This document shows, piece by piece, positions 45,134-54,243 of a stretch of 64,000 nt of DNA (its first letter is position 1; every line of letters begins with the position of its first letter). The position numbers were made by a program, and so were the translations under genes. The DNA comes from Aliikangiella coralliicola. Lineage in GTDB: Bacteria > Pseudomonadota > Gammaproteobacteria > Enterobacterales > Kangiellaceae. Under the pieces are notes generated by a model, which was not told where the DNA came from, ran no database searches, and saw nothing but the letters and a program-made list of their open reading frames with translations. The DNA is taken from positions 62,001 to 126,000 of the forward strand of contig NZ_ML660163.1 in assembly GCF_007004725.1 (NCBI RefSeq), in the 5' to 3' direction.

Positions 45134-46255
45134 CTAATCTAGAACATCACCATGCATGACTGGATATCCCATATTCATCCAACCAAAAATTCCTTCATAT
45201 AAAGTCGCTGTTTTTTTGTAACCTAATCCTCTCAATTGCTTAATCACACTATCTGCGGCAGCCCGAGGACACGAACAATAAGCGACAATTTGTACATCTT
45301 TAGGTATGTCCTTCACGGTCGCTTCTAAATCGGCATAGTAAGGTAATGGGACTGCCCCTTCAATGTGTGCGGTTTGCCAAACCGATGTGACCCGAGTATC
45401 AAGCAATACCATTTTATTTTTTGCGACTAGCGCTTTATTTAAATCGTGAGAAGAAACATATAAACCATCAGATAATTCAAAGTTGGGGCTTTTTCCATCA
45501 GGATTAATAACGTATTGTTCAGGCGTTGGTAACGCTTTGAGAATATTTTTTTTCATTTCCCAGTTTTTACCGCGACTACGCAAAAATGCGGTGACATTAT
45601 CAATATCCGCGGATGATAACTTATCTTCGAAAGCCGGCATTGGTGTGTCTTGGCGGCCATGCCTGATAGCATATCGGATAAATTCATCGGTATTGTGTGC
45701 CAGCGCTGATTGGTTACCTAAAGCAGGTCCGGTAACACCTTCTCCACTTTTACCGTGGCAATCCGCGCACTCTTTCTGGTATATTTTTTCGCCTTGTTTG
45801 ATATCGCCATAAACCGGTTTAGTTGAAAGTCTAACTCGCTCTGCGCCTGATTTTTCAAATAACCAATAAGTTAAATTCCAGACCTCATCCAATGTCATAG
45901 GTCCACCGACTTCATCGAGGTACCCACCCATAGGTGTCCCTTCTCTACCGAATGAAAGCGGCCTTAATATCGCGTGAGGTACGCCAGACTCAAATAAACT
46001 CTGACTGCGTAAAGAGGGTGCGTGATCGTTAACATGGCCTTGTCGATCTTCACCGTGGCATAACACACAATACTTTTTATAATTTGCCTCGGCTACTTTT
46101 GCCTGTGCGGTAGTCAACTTTCTTGGCGGGCTTCTTTTTTCATATTCTTGCGCTACTACAAATGGCGAAGTTAAAACCAGCGAAACCATAATTGACAAAG
46201 CCGCCACGGCAGAAAAAATAACGAATAAGCCCGCTCGTTTTAAAATACTCTCCAT
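45134..46255 (-). CDS. Cytochrome c and rhodanese fusion protein
   Basis: 373 residues. A signal/membrane segment (LFVIFSAVAALSIMVSLVL) is followed by two c-type haem sites, CVLCH and CADCH, each with a downstream Met region, and then a C-terminal rhodanese domain (MVLLDTRVTSVWQTAHIEGA) with active-site loop YCSCPRAAADS, where Cys is the persulfide carrier. The periplasmic fusion suggests sulfur or thiosulfate chemistry linked to electron transfer. No sox or similar genes are adjacent. Confidence 0.9.
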   Translation of the reverse strand: MESILKRAGLFVIFSAVAALSIMVSLVLTSPFVVAQEYEKRSPPRKLTTAQAKVAEANYKKYCVLCHGEDRQGHVNDHAPSLRSQSLFESGVPHAILRPLSFGREGTPMGGYLDEVGGPMTLDEVWNLTYWLFEKSGAERVRLSTKPVYGDIKQGEKIYQKECADCHGKSGEGVTGPALGNQSALAHNTDEFIRYAIRHGRQDTPMPAFEDKLSSADIDNVTAFLRSRGKNWEMKKNILKALPTPEQYVINPDGKSPNFELSDGLYVSSHDLNKALVAKNKMVLLDTRVTSVWQTAHIEGAVPLPYYADLEATVKDIPKDVQIVAYCSCPRAAADSVIKQLRGLGYKKTATLYEGIFGWMNMGYPVMHGDVLD

Positions 46256-46727
46256 TTAACAACCACCCCATTTTGGTCTTAATAATAGTCTTAATAAAAA
46301 GCCAGCTTACTGCTGACAAAATACAGAATCAATAGCGATAAACATTTCGTAATAATTTATTTCCCCTATCAACTGAGTTATTTTACCAACAAAATAGCCT
46401 CATATTCTTAAAAAGACTGTGCAATTCAATATTTTTCAATATTGTTGATTTTCATTCATAGCACACCTTAACTAGCTTTTATCTTTTCCATATTTTCACT
46501 CGTCGACTTTACTTTATCGAATGAAAATCCCGTTATGAATCCCCTATAAAACGATGCTCAGCTCAATTAATACGCCCAACCCAATTAACTCTTACCGAGA
46601 TTGACTGTAATAGAATGTAATCGAACCGAAATTAAAAACGCCTTAATCTAACTGCCGGTTGTTAACAACTAAAGCGGAAATTAGTTGGAAACAATTTTAA
46701 TAAAACATTTAAACCAGGAGAAATTAA
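46256..46727. other. AT-rich non-coding gap
   Basis: 472 bp between divergent genes. A hairpin CAATATT-TTTC-AATATTG sits at 46427-46444. The ribosome site CAGGAG precedes the protease gene start at 46728. Nothing else recognised. Confidence 0.45.
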
Positions 46728-47816
46728 ATGAAAACTTTTAAGGCGTTTGTTTTATCGCTGCCCTTTATTTTTGCTTCAGTCGCCGCCAATGCGGTTAACG
46801 GATATGACGTGAAGCAAGTTCAAACAAATCATTCAAGCTTTTATCAAATTGGCAACAACTGGTATGAAAGAGGATCAGATGATTCTCATAAATTTGTTTT
46901 CCAGGAATTCAGCCGAGATGCCTGGTCGGTCTATTTGTACGACTCTGCTCGCAATGTTAGTTTACGACTCGACTTATGGCTAAAAAAAGTCTTTTACAGT
47001 CCAGGGAAAAATTGGAACGGAAATCATCTCTATACCATCACCGGCTCTAGCGCCAGCCAAATAGCGCTTAACGGACCAACACTTTATCAACATGGTAGTT
47101 ATGGTGGGTATGCTGTCAGGTTGGTGAAAGGTTCCTACCGGTTGAATGTGTTGCGTGCCAGAGGGATAAAAAATGATGACATTACTTCAATCAGAGTCCC
47201 TGATGGCTTCCAGATTGATACGTATCAACATGACAATTTCGGCGGATGGAAGCAAAGCTATGTTGTCGACGTTTCTCATGTGGGAAGTAAAAACGATCAA
47301 TTATCTTCGGTTATCATTAAACAAATTGCTCCCATGAAAAACAAATACCTGAGCATTCAACGACACTCCAACGCACCAAGTTTCTCAAATAGTCAGGCAG
47401 ATACAATTCTTGCTGCTGCAACCGAATTATTAACAACGCAAGATGGCAGCGATGATATTGCCTGCCCAACGCGAATGAAACGTTCAGGCTCTGTCACAAC
47501 ATTTACAACAGGTGACGGGACCATTGATAGCAAGGCGGAAATGAATGCATTACAAAACGGCATTAATCTGGTCAAAGCAATCAATTTTTGCAGTAAACTC
47601 GCCCCAAACATTGTCGGTTGCGCTAGCACCCCTGGAACAAAAATGGCTGTTATCCGCTACACATCCAACCAGGAGGGTATGCTTTGGGCACACGAATATG
47701 GCCACAATACCGGGCTAAGTCATCGAAGCGGTAGTAACAACCTAATGGATAATTATGTCGGCACATCGAAACGAAGAATTAATCAAGCTGAATGTAATTC
47801 GTTTTTAAACAACTAA
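46728..47816 (+). CDS. Secreted metalloprotease with beta/gamma-crystallin domain
   Basis: 362 residues with signal peptide (VLSLPFIFASVAANA). After an N-terminal beta-rich region comes a beta/gamma-crystallin-type domain (YGGYAVRLVKGSYRL, NDDITSIRVPDGFQI, YQHDNFGGWKQSY). The C-terminal catalytic domain carries the zinc motif HEYGHNTGLSH (HExxHxxGxxH, metzincin type) followed by NLMDNY, containing the Met-turn. Likely secreted; the crystallin domain may bind calcium or substrate. It is followed 16 bp later by a small exported protein that may be its partner. Confidence 0.88.
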   Translation: MKTFKAFVLSLPFIFASVAANAVNGYDVKQVQTNHSSFYQIGNNWYERGSDDSHKFVFQEFSRDAWSVYLYDSARNVSLRLDLWLKKVFYSPGKNWNGNHLYTITGSSASQIALNGPTLYQHGSYGGYAVRLVKGSYRLNVLRARGIKNDDITSIRVPDGFQIDTYQHDNFGGWKQSYVVDVSHVGSKNDQLSSVIIKQIAPMKNKYLSIQRHSNAPSFSNSQADTILAAATELLTTQDGSDDIACPTRMKRSGSVTTFTTGDGTIDSKAEMNALQNGINLVKAINFCSKLAPNIVGCASTPGTKMAVIRYTSNQEGMLWAHEYGHNTGLSHRSGSNNLMDNYVGTSKRRINQAECNSFLNN

Positions 47817-47832
47817 GCAAAAGGACATGACA

Positions 47833-48561
47833 ATGAAAATTTCTATGAAGAAAATATTAATTACTTTATCTGCATTAATGGTTTCCATTTCGACAATGGC
47901 ACAGGAACTCGTTAGCGTAGAAGAATTTGTTGGCAAAACCTATTTTCACGGCTTACCTTATGAGCAAGCGATTCAATATGACGCCACTTATGTCCCTCAA
48001 TTAAAAGCCATATTGAACGATTATTCACAAAGTGAACTTTGGCCAAATACCATAGTGATGTTAGAAATTATTGGTAGTAAACAAGATCTGGATGACATCA
48101 TTAGTTTTATCGAAAGCGAACCAGCCGGAGAATATAGTATCGCTCATGAACGCGCAAAAAATGCAGCGATTTACGGGCTGGGTTACTTCATCAATCACAC
48201 CAAGAGCAAGAAAGCACTAAACTATCTTGTGGAAAGTTTGCAGGAGAACTCCTGGGTGAAACGCGATGTTCGTGGCTTGGGCAGATTGCATAAAACGGAA
48301 AGTGAAAGAAACGCCGACTTCAGCAAATACGCCATGTTAGGTCTTGCACTATCTGGTGAAAGTGAAGCAATTTTAGGGATAAAGCAATTTAAAGCAAATA
48401 ACGCTTCAAAAACACTCAACTCAAGAGTTAGTGAAAGCAGACGTGACAAGATTAACCGCGCTGCAGAGGTCGCACTTGAAGAAGGAGAAAAAATCAGGAA
48501 ACAAGGTTTACGAGAGTATTATAAAAGCCAACACCAGCATGACGAACACCTTGAGCACTAA
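47833..48561 (+). CDS. Exported HEAT-like helical protein
   Basis: 242 residues from ATG 47833, eight bases after AAAGGA; the ATG at 47827 is too close to the ribosome site. Signal peptide ILITLSALMVSISTMAQ. The mature part is helical with repeat-like helices (YVPQLKAILNDYSQSELWP, AKNAAIYGLGYFINHTKSKK, YAMLGLALSGESEAILGI), resembling a short HEAT array, and ends in a charged His-rich tail. It is co-transcribed with the metalloprotease and may be an inhibitor or chaperone for it (inference). A strong terminator follows. Confidence 0.75.
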   Translation: MKISMKKILITLSALMVSISTMAQELVSVEEFVGKTYFHGLPYEQAIQYDATYVPQLKAILNDYSQSELWPNTIVMLEIIGSKQDLDDIISFIESEPAGEYSIAHERAKNAAIYGLGYFINHTKSKKALNYLVESLQENSWVKRDVRGLGRLHKTESERNADFSKYAMLGLALSGESEAILGIKQFKANNASKTLNSRVSESRRDKINRAAEVALEEGEKIRKQGLREYYKSQHQHDEHLEH

Positions 48562-48618
48562 GTTGTAGTAACTCAGATGTAGAAGTTCAGACTTGTTATA
48601 ACCTGAACCATCCTAATC

Positions 48619-48655
48619 GCTGGTAGCTTGATAAAAGGCTACCAGCATTTTTATT
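48619..48655 (+). terminator. Strong intrinsic terminator of the protease operon
   Basis: A perfect 9-bp stem GCTGGTAGC (48619-48627) / GCTACCAGC (48638-48646) followed by a T-rich run. Confidence 0.9.
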
Positions 48656-48892
48656 TTTTACACACTCTTTTTACTTCTCCCCATCTTAAAATCTCAAAAA
48701 AGAATTCCCTCTACCGGCTTAAATACTTTACATAACTTTCTCAAAAGCTAACTTATTCCGCAAAAAAATCTCAACAAGTAGATAAAAGCGAAGCCAGCAT
48801 ACTAAATTCATCCGACTTCTCAAGGTCAAGATGAATAAACGAGATGATATCGATACAATAGCGAATTTAGTGAATGGAAAAACTGTGCGTAT

Positions 48893-51415
48893 ATGCAAAC
48901 AGAACAATCGCGATATATTCAACAAAACATACTCGGCAGGGGTGGATATGGTGTTGTTTATAAGGCATGGGACAAACAACTAGAGCGCGAAGTTGCGATA
49001 AAAATATTCCACAAAAATCAGGCACAAATTACGCAGGAAGCTCGCATTCTTGCACAGGTAAATTCTCCGAATGTGGTGACTATCCATGACATATTGGAAT
49101 GGGACAGTCAGCAAGCTATCGTGATGGAATATGTGAACAATGCATTACCGCTCACCTTTGATACCTTAAAACACTTTAGCTATGAAGATTTTATTAACTT
49201 TCTGATATCCACTGCGAAAGGCATTCAGGCAATCCATGAAAAAGGCATTATTCACGGCGATATAAAATTGAGCAATATGCTGATAGATCCGTCAAGGGTT
49301 GTAAAGCTGACCGACTTTGGTTTGGCCCAACTCAATTATTTATCTCCCAATAATGAAGCACAAAATGAGAGCACAACATCGTCAAAAACTTCAGGAACCT
49401 GGGAGTGTTTATCGCCTGAGCAGCTTAAAGGGGATGAGATCACTGATAAAACCGATGTTTTTGCATTGGGTATTATTTTGTTTTCGACAATTTATGGCCA
49501 TCATCCTTTTATTTCAAACAATGACCCGGCGGAAGCCAGAGAGCGTTTAGGAAAAGCAATCAATTTTAATGACTATCAATTGGTTGATGATCAATTTATT
49601 CCTCTTCAATCACTTTGCCAGTCTATGCTGCAATTCAGGGCGAACAAAAGACCCTCAATCCATGAAGTCATTGATAGTTTATTTCAAATTCAACAACGCT
49701 CGTCTTCAACCAACGCTGATTGGTCTACAGAAACCATTGATATCGATACACCTCGAAAAAAATTCCCCTGGCTGTTGGCAACCGCACTTTCACTTTCTGT
49801 CATTTTTCTCGCCAGTTATTATTTTTTATTTCCACAACCGGCAATAAAAACATTGGTGATTCCATCTCTGGTCCTGAACCAGACCGATGGTTCCCTATCG
49901 GACGATGCTCAATTTGATTTGACATTACTTGAAAAGAGCAAAAAGCTGTCTGTCATTATTAACGATGAGCTAGTTGATTCGGTATTATCAGCTTCTAAAC
50001 GAATTCTCGTACCACGCAGAGAGTGGCAAGGCAATAGAAACTGGTCAAAAGTAGCAGAGAACCTGGTAGTCGATGAAATCCTATTTAGCGAAGTTTATTG
50101 TGGTAGCGCTAAATTATGTGACATTAAAATAGCCCTTTACAGCAAGCTAGACAATAAAGTAAAGAAAATGGAAGAGTTGTCTATACCAGCAGATAATCTG
50201 CTGGTATTCGCCGAACTAGTTCATAGCTTGTCGAATAAATTAATAGGTATAAAAAAGGCTGAGCATATCACACAAAATATTGATGAAGCGTCACTTCAAA
50301 AGTATACCTATTACAGGGCAAACATCGAGTTAATTCCGGCTGACACAATTATTGAAGGACTAACAAAACTAAGAAAGGAAAACCCTGGCTTTTCAGGAAT
50401 TACCTTACAACTGGGCAAAGTTTATCTGAAGCAGTTTGATAGAACTCAAGACGACACCTGGCTAAAGAAAACCAAAGAAGTCGCAGAACAGATAAGTGAT
50501 TCAGCCAGCGGACAAGAGCTTTTATTTTGGTATTACCTGGAAGCAAATCAGTTTGAAAATGCATTAAATGTTTTAGAAAAACTCCAGCAATTGCCGAACA
50601 TTGACTATACCTACCTGGTGTTAAGACACACCATGTTATTATTCGAACAGGGGGAAAATGACAAAGCCCTAAATTATCTTAACAACCATGATAATATCAG
50701 GAAAACTGGAAGTTATTTTTACCTGAAAAGCTATATGCTAGAAATATTGGGTAATTACAAAGAACTTTTAAGCATCGTTAAGCAGTGGCTTATTATCGAC
50801 TCTAATAACGTCATCGCAAAAGAGTACCTGCTCATCGCTTATATTCACCTGGGAAATATGGAGCAGGCAACAAAACTGGGCAACAGCTTTCAAAAAGACC
50901 AGATTACCGATGCCATTAGGTACAACCTCAGCGTCGCCTATTTGTTGAATGGAGACTACAACAAAAGTATTGAGGAATTCACCAAGCTCAAAGAGTCAAC
51001 CCCAAACGATAAAAGAATTCTAATTAATCTTGCGGAAGCTCAAAAAGGCGCAGGAAATATCGAAGCATCAAACCAATTATATCAAACCTATATTCAGGAA
51101 ATAAAAAAGCTCAATAATATTCAATGGAAGGAAATGGCTTATCTGGCTCTCGCGTACGCCCATTTAGGACAACCTTCCAACTCGCTGCTAGCGTTACAGG
51201 ACATGAGCGCTAAAGCTTCAAGTGACAAAGTATCTGATAGTAGTGCTTATTACTTACTATCTTCGCAAATATACGTTTTACTCGGTCAACAGGATGCCGC
51301 GTTAATCAATGGAAAAAAAGCAATTGAGTCAGGCGTGGGATTGCACTGGTATAACTTTCCCTGGCTGTTTGAGTTGAGAGCCAAACTGGAAAACATCACA
51401 TCAAAAACAACTTAA
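48893..51415 (+). CDS. Transmembrane Ser/Thr protein kinase with C-terminal TPR-like region
   Basis: 840 residues. Kinase motifs: glycine loop GRGGYGVVYKA, Lys37 in VAIKIF, catalytic loop HGDIKLSN (121-128) and DFG (141-143), with SPEQL as the APE equivalent. HGD in place of HRD puts it in the non-RD class. A single membrane helix lies at ~294-314 (LLATALSLSVIFLASYYFLF). The extracytoplasmic part contains repeated helix pairs ending in TPR-like units (SVAYLLNGDYNKSIEEFTKL). It lies upstream of a gene set that includes an FHA protein, a phosphothreonine reader. Confidence 0.92.
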   Translation: MQTEQSRYIQQNILGRGGYGVVYKAWDKQLEREVAIKIFHKNQAQITQEARILAQVNSPNVVTIHDILEWDSQQAIVMEYVNNALPLTFDTLKHFSYEDFINFLISTAKGIQAIHEKGIIHGDIKLSNMLIDPSRVVKLTDFGLAQLNYLSPNNEAQNESTTSSKTSGTWECLSPEQLKGDEITDKTDVFALGIILFSTIYGHHPFISNNDPAEARERLGKAINFNDYQLVDDQFIPLQSLCQSMLQFRANKRPSIHEVIDSLFQIQQRSSSTNADWSTETIDIDTPRKKFPWLLATALSLSVIFLASYYFLFPQPAIKTLVIPSLVLNQTDGSLSDDAQFDLTLLEKSKKLSVIINDELVDSVLSASKRILVPRREWQGNRNWSKVAENLVVDEILFSEVYCGSAKLCDIKIALYSKLDNKVKKMEELSIPADNLLVFAELVHSLSNKLIGIKKAEHITQNIDEASLQKYTYYRANIELIPADTIIEGLTKLRKENPGFSGITLQLGKVYLKQFDRTQDDTWLKKTKEVAEQISDSASGQELLFWYYLEANQFENALNVLEKLQQLPNIDYTYLVLRHTMLLFEQGENDKALNYLNNHDNIRKTGSYFYLKSYMLEILGNYKELLSIVKQWLIIDSNNVIAKEYLLIAYIHLGNMEQATKLGNSFQKDQITDAIRYNLSVAYLLNGDYNKSIEEFTKLKESTPNDKRILINLAEAQKGAGNIEASNQLYQTYIQEIKKLNNIQWKEMAYLALAYAHLGQPSNSLLALQDMSAKASSDKVSDSSAYYLLSSQIYVLLGQQDAALINGKKAIESGVGLHWYNFPWLFELRAKLENITSKTT

Positions 51416-51485
51416 CTTCTGATTAGCTACATCATAATTATTCAGGATATTTCAAGAGTAACAGGTTAAAGAATCGCGACACATT

Positions 51486-51518
51486 AAAAACAAACCCTGC
51501 GAACAGGGCTTGTTTTTT
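51486..51518. terminator. Bidirectional terminator between convergent genes
   Basis: A near-perfect palindrome AAAAACAA-CCCTG-CGAA-CAGGG-TTGTTTTT serving both the kinase gene and the minus-strand ricin-like gene. Confidence 0.88.
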
Positions 51519-51536
51519 TCAACTAAATAACCCGAC

Positions 51537-52772
51537 TTAAAATCTTGGTTTGGTCGGCTTCGTAGTATCAGTTGGGTCAACAATAACAACTTCCTCAACA
51601 CCATTCTTGCCGCTTTTCATTGCAAGAAGTCCATAGCTGTATGAAGCACTAAGACTTTGATTGATTGTCACCCTCATGCCCAATCTTTTTTCTTCAATAA
51701 TCGTATGCTCTTTCTCAATCTTACCTGCAGCTTTATCTGCTTCGATAGCTGAGTAGCTATCCGGGAAATAAAGAATACTAATCGGTTGACTATCTCTATA
51801 AGCCTTGGATAATTGTTCCTTAAAAGACTGAAACACCTCATCAACATTGAGATTATTTTCAACCACGATTTTTAAATCCGCCGTGCGACTTTTCAGGTTT
51901 ACCAATAAAGTTTGTTGTTGTGACGTTAAGTCATTACCCAGTGGGTCAAAGCCTAATCCATCGATAAAGTGATAAACATCAGATCCCGACCCTTTAATAC
52001 TTATTTTATATCGACGAGTCACAGAGCCTGGAAAATACTGTGACGGTGATGGATTGGTAAAACTCTCTAAGGGCACCCCCGTAGGTAAAAATACCAGGCA
52101 GGTTCCTTTTTCAATATCGAGAGGATATAAAGTGGCATTCAGAAAACGACTATCCATGCGGTACATCAATGCAGTTGATTGTTCGTCATTAATTTGTTCG
52201 AGAGTGACCGGTGTTGTATTGCCTACCTGCCCTGCTGAAAAACTATCGCCTAGATTCAAAGCATAATCTTGATCACCACTTCGATTAACAATCGCGTAAT
52301 CACCTTCAACTGTCAGAGACTGAACAAACCATTGTGAAAGAACATGCTCTTTAGGTGGCTTATTCATCAGTGTCACCTCGTTAGAACCGTCAATACGAGA
52401 CAGGTAAAGATCGTTCTTCAAGTTTCTCAGTCGAAAGAACTTTGTTTCTGGCTCGACCTCCATTGTCCATAATATGCGATCGGGCTGAACATTTTCTTTT
52501 GTCGCCCGTGACAACACTTCGAAAACCGCTTGATTGTTGTCTACAGATAAATTCACAGCATTAATTGCTTGATCCAAATTTTTGCTATATGGATGAGAGA
52601 TCAGCATTGCACTACGCCATTTTTTATCAACCGTGTCTGGCTTGGGCGGTTGAGCGAATACTGATGAGCAGGTAGTCAAAGAAAGAACCATAAGCCTCCA
52701 AAAAGCTTGATTAAGGTCCCTTAATCTCGCTACGAAATTTAATTGAGTTTTTTTTGTCATTAAGCTGTCCAT
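51537..52772 (-). CDS. Exported protein with ricin-type beta-trefoil-like region
   Basis: 411 residues from ATG 52772 with GGAG upstream. A hydrophobic segment (LMVLSLTTCSSVFAQ) acts as signal peptide. Residues ~100-190 (FRLRNLKNDLYLSRIDGS, DYAIVNRSGDQDYALNLGD) look like beta-trefoil/ricin repeats, which bind sugars. The rest is an alpha/beta region (YRDSQPISILYFPDSYSAIE) and a Pro/Thr-rich end (PTDTTKPTKPRF). No specific family can be named. It is monocistronic and convergent with the kinase gene. Confidence 0.65.
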   Translation of the reverse strand: MDSLMTKKTQLNFVARLRDLNQAFWRLMVLSLTTCSSVFAQPPKPDTVDKKWRSAMLISHPYSKNLDQAINAVNLSVDNNQAVFEVLSRATKENVQPDRILWTMEVEPETKFFRLRNLKNDLYLSRIDGSNEVTLMNKPPKEHVLSQWFVQSLTVEGDYAIVNRSGDQDYALNLGDSFSAGQVGNTTPVTLEQINDEQSTALMYRMDSRFLNATLYPLDIEKGTCLVFLPTGVPLESFTNPSPSQYFPGSVTRRYKISIKGSGSDVYHFIDGLGFDPLGNDLTSQQQTLLVNLKSRTADLKIVVENNLNVDEVFQSFKEQLSKAYRDSQPISILYFPDSYSAIEADKAAGKIEKEHTIIEEKRLGMRVTINQSLSASYSYGLLAMKSGKNGVEEVVIVDPTDTTKPTKPRF

Positions 52773-53049
52773 AATATTACTCCATTATATTTGATGTTTC
52801 ACATCGTTTCGTTCCTGGCCGATTTGACCTGGTGGCGTATTATAGGATTGCGCGAAAATAAAACAATTACATCCTATTACCAAACTCAAAAATCTCTTTT
52901 CTGAGATAAAAAATATCTCATTTACAATTACTCCAAAGTTAACGGCAGCCCGTCGATGCCCTTCACTCAAACTGCCATTTGATTAAAAGCAGAAAAGTCA
53001 ATAACATCCCATTACAAACTCACAGGTAAATATTAAAGCCAGTCAATTT

Positions 53050-53949
53050 ATGGGTATTTTTAACTCAATACATTCGAAAACTTCTATTTACTTAAAACCA
53101 GTCCATATTTTCGGTCGAGACTCGAATACTGCCGATACAGTCATTTCTCATCAGGGAAGCTCCCGCCTGCACTGTGTTTTACGGTGGCAAGCCGGTCACT
53201 GGTTTGTAACCGATGAAAGTAAAAATGGCTGCTTTATCAACGGTAAAAGAATCGAAAAAGGCCATAGTCTGTGTTTAGCAAAAGGCGATGTATTTTCGAC
53301 TTGCAAAAACAACTCGGCGGCCTGGACTTTTGAAGACGAGTCAGCGCCGAAGCCCATCATTCTGAATAAAGAAAGCTCTCGTTGGATCGAATTAGAACCC
53401 CTGAATATTTTGCCAGATGAAAATACGCCAGAATGCCAAATCGTTCAGCAAGGACAACATTGGTTTTTTGAAAAAGATCATGAACACGTTTCAATTTCAG
53501 AAGGCTTTAGCTTTTTAATGGAAGGAAAACACTGGCACTTCTTTCCAAACTTCTTACTGCAAGAAACGGAATATGTTGCCGATCAAAAACGAGAGATTCC
53601 GGAAATTATTTTTGATGTTAGTCGCAATGAAGAGCATGTGGGCATTATTTTTCGTTCGCAAAACGAAGAGTTTAATTTAGGGCGAAAAATCCATCACTAT
53701 CTGATACTGGAACTCGCCCGCCACAGACTAGAGGACAGTGATGCACAAGAGAGCGATCGAGGCTGGATGAGTAATGATTTAGTCCTACATCGATTAGGTA
53801 TCGACATGAATCACCTCAATATTCAAATCTACCGAGCTCGAAAAGCGATTAAAGAATATTCTCAGAATTGGAGTCAACATTTAATCGAAAGGCGTCGAGG
53901 TGAAATGAGACTACACGAGTGTAAAATCGAAATAAACAAGGGCTACTAA
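53050..53949 (+). CDS. FHA-domain protein with C-terminal winged-helix-like region
   Basis: 299 residues. The N-terminal FHA domain has the phosphothreonine-binding set GRD (22-24), SSRLH (37-41) and NGCFING (59-65). A middle beta-rich part follows, and the C-terminal ~110 residues (LGRKIHHYLILELARHRL, NDLVLHRLGIDMNHLNIQIY, RARKAIKEY) resemble a transcriptional-regulator winged helix. FHA proteins are common regulators of type VI secretion. It precedes a ketoacyl-synthase-like, lipase and DUF2931-type trio, and a Ser/Thr kinase lies 1.6 kb upstream. Confidence 0.85.
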   Translation: MGIFNSIHSKTSIYLKPVHIFGRDSNTADTVISHQGSSRLHCVLRWQAGHWFVTDESKNGCFINGKRIEKGHSLCLAKGDVFSTCKNNSAAWTFEDESAPKPIILNKESSRWIELEPLNILPDENTPECQIVQQGQHWFFEKDHEHVSISEGFSFLMEGKHWHFFPNFLLQETEYVADQKREIPEIIFDVSRNEEHVGIIFRSQNEEFNLGRKIHHYLILELARHRLEDSDAQESDRGWMSNDLVLHRLGIDMNHLNIQIYRARKAIKEYSQNWSQHLIERRRGEMRLHECKIEINKGY

Positions 53950-54243
53950 AGTCGAATTAACACGAGTTAATTTTTCAGGAGAACATCGATAATATTAGAC
54001 AAGATAATATTGTTCACCTGAAACTAAAAATAGGCTTAATTTGTTAGATTTGTATAATCAGATTGCATCTGCGTTTCTGGTCAGCAAAAAATCATCGAAA
54101 AGCATGACTACTTTGAGGTACTGGCACAGTTTTGGCCTGTCATAATTTATGCGGCGAAGTGTGAACATGTGCGATACATTCGCCGATTTTTCATATAATA
54201 TACCTTGTTAGCGATTCTTATATTTTCAGGTGTGTCAATATTT

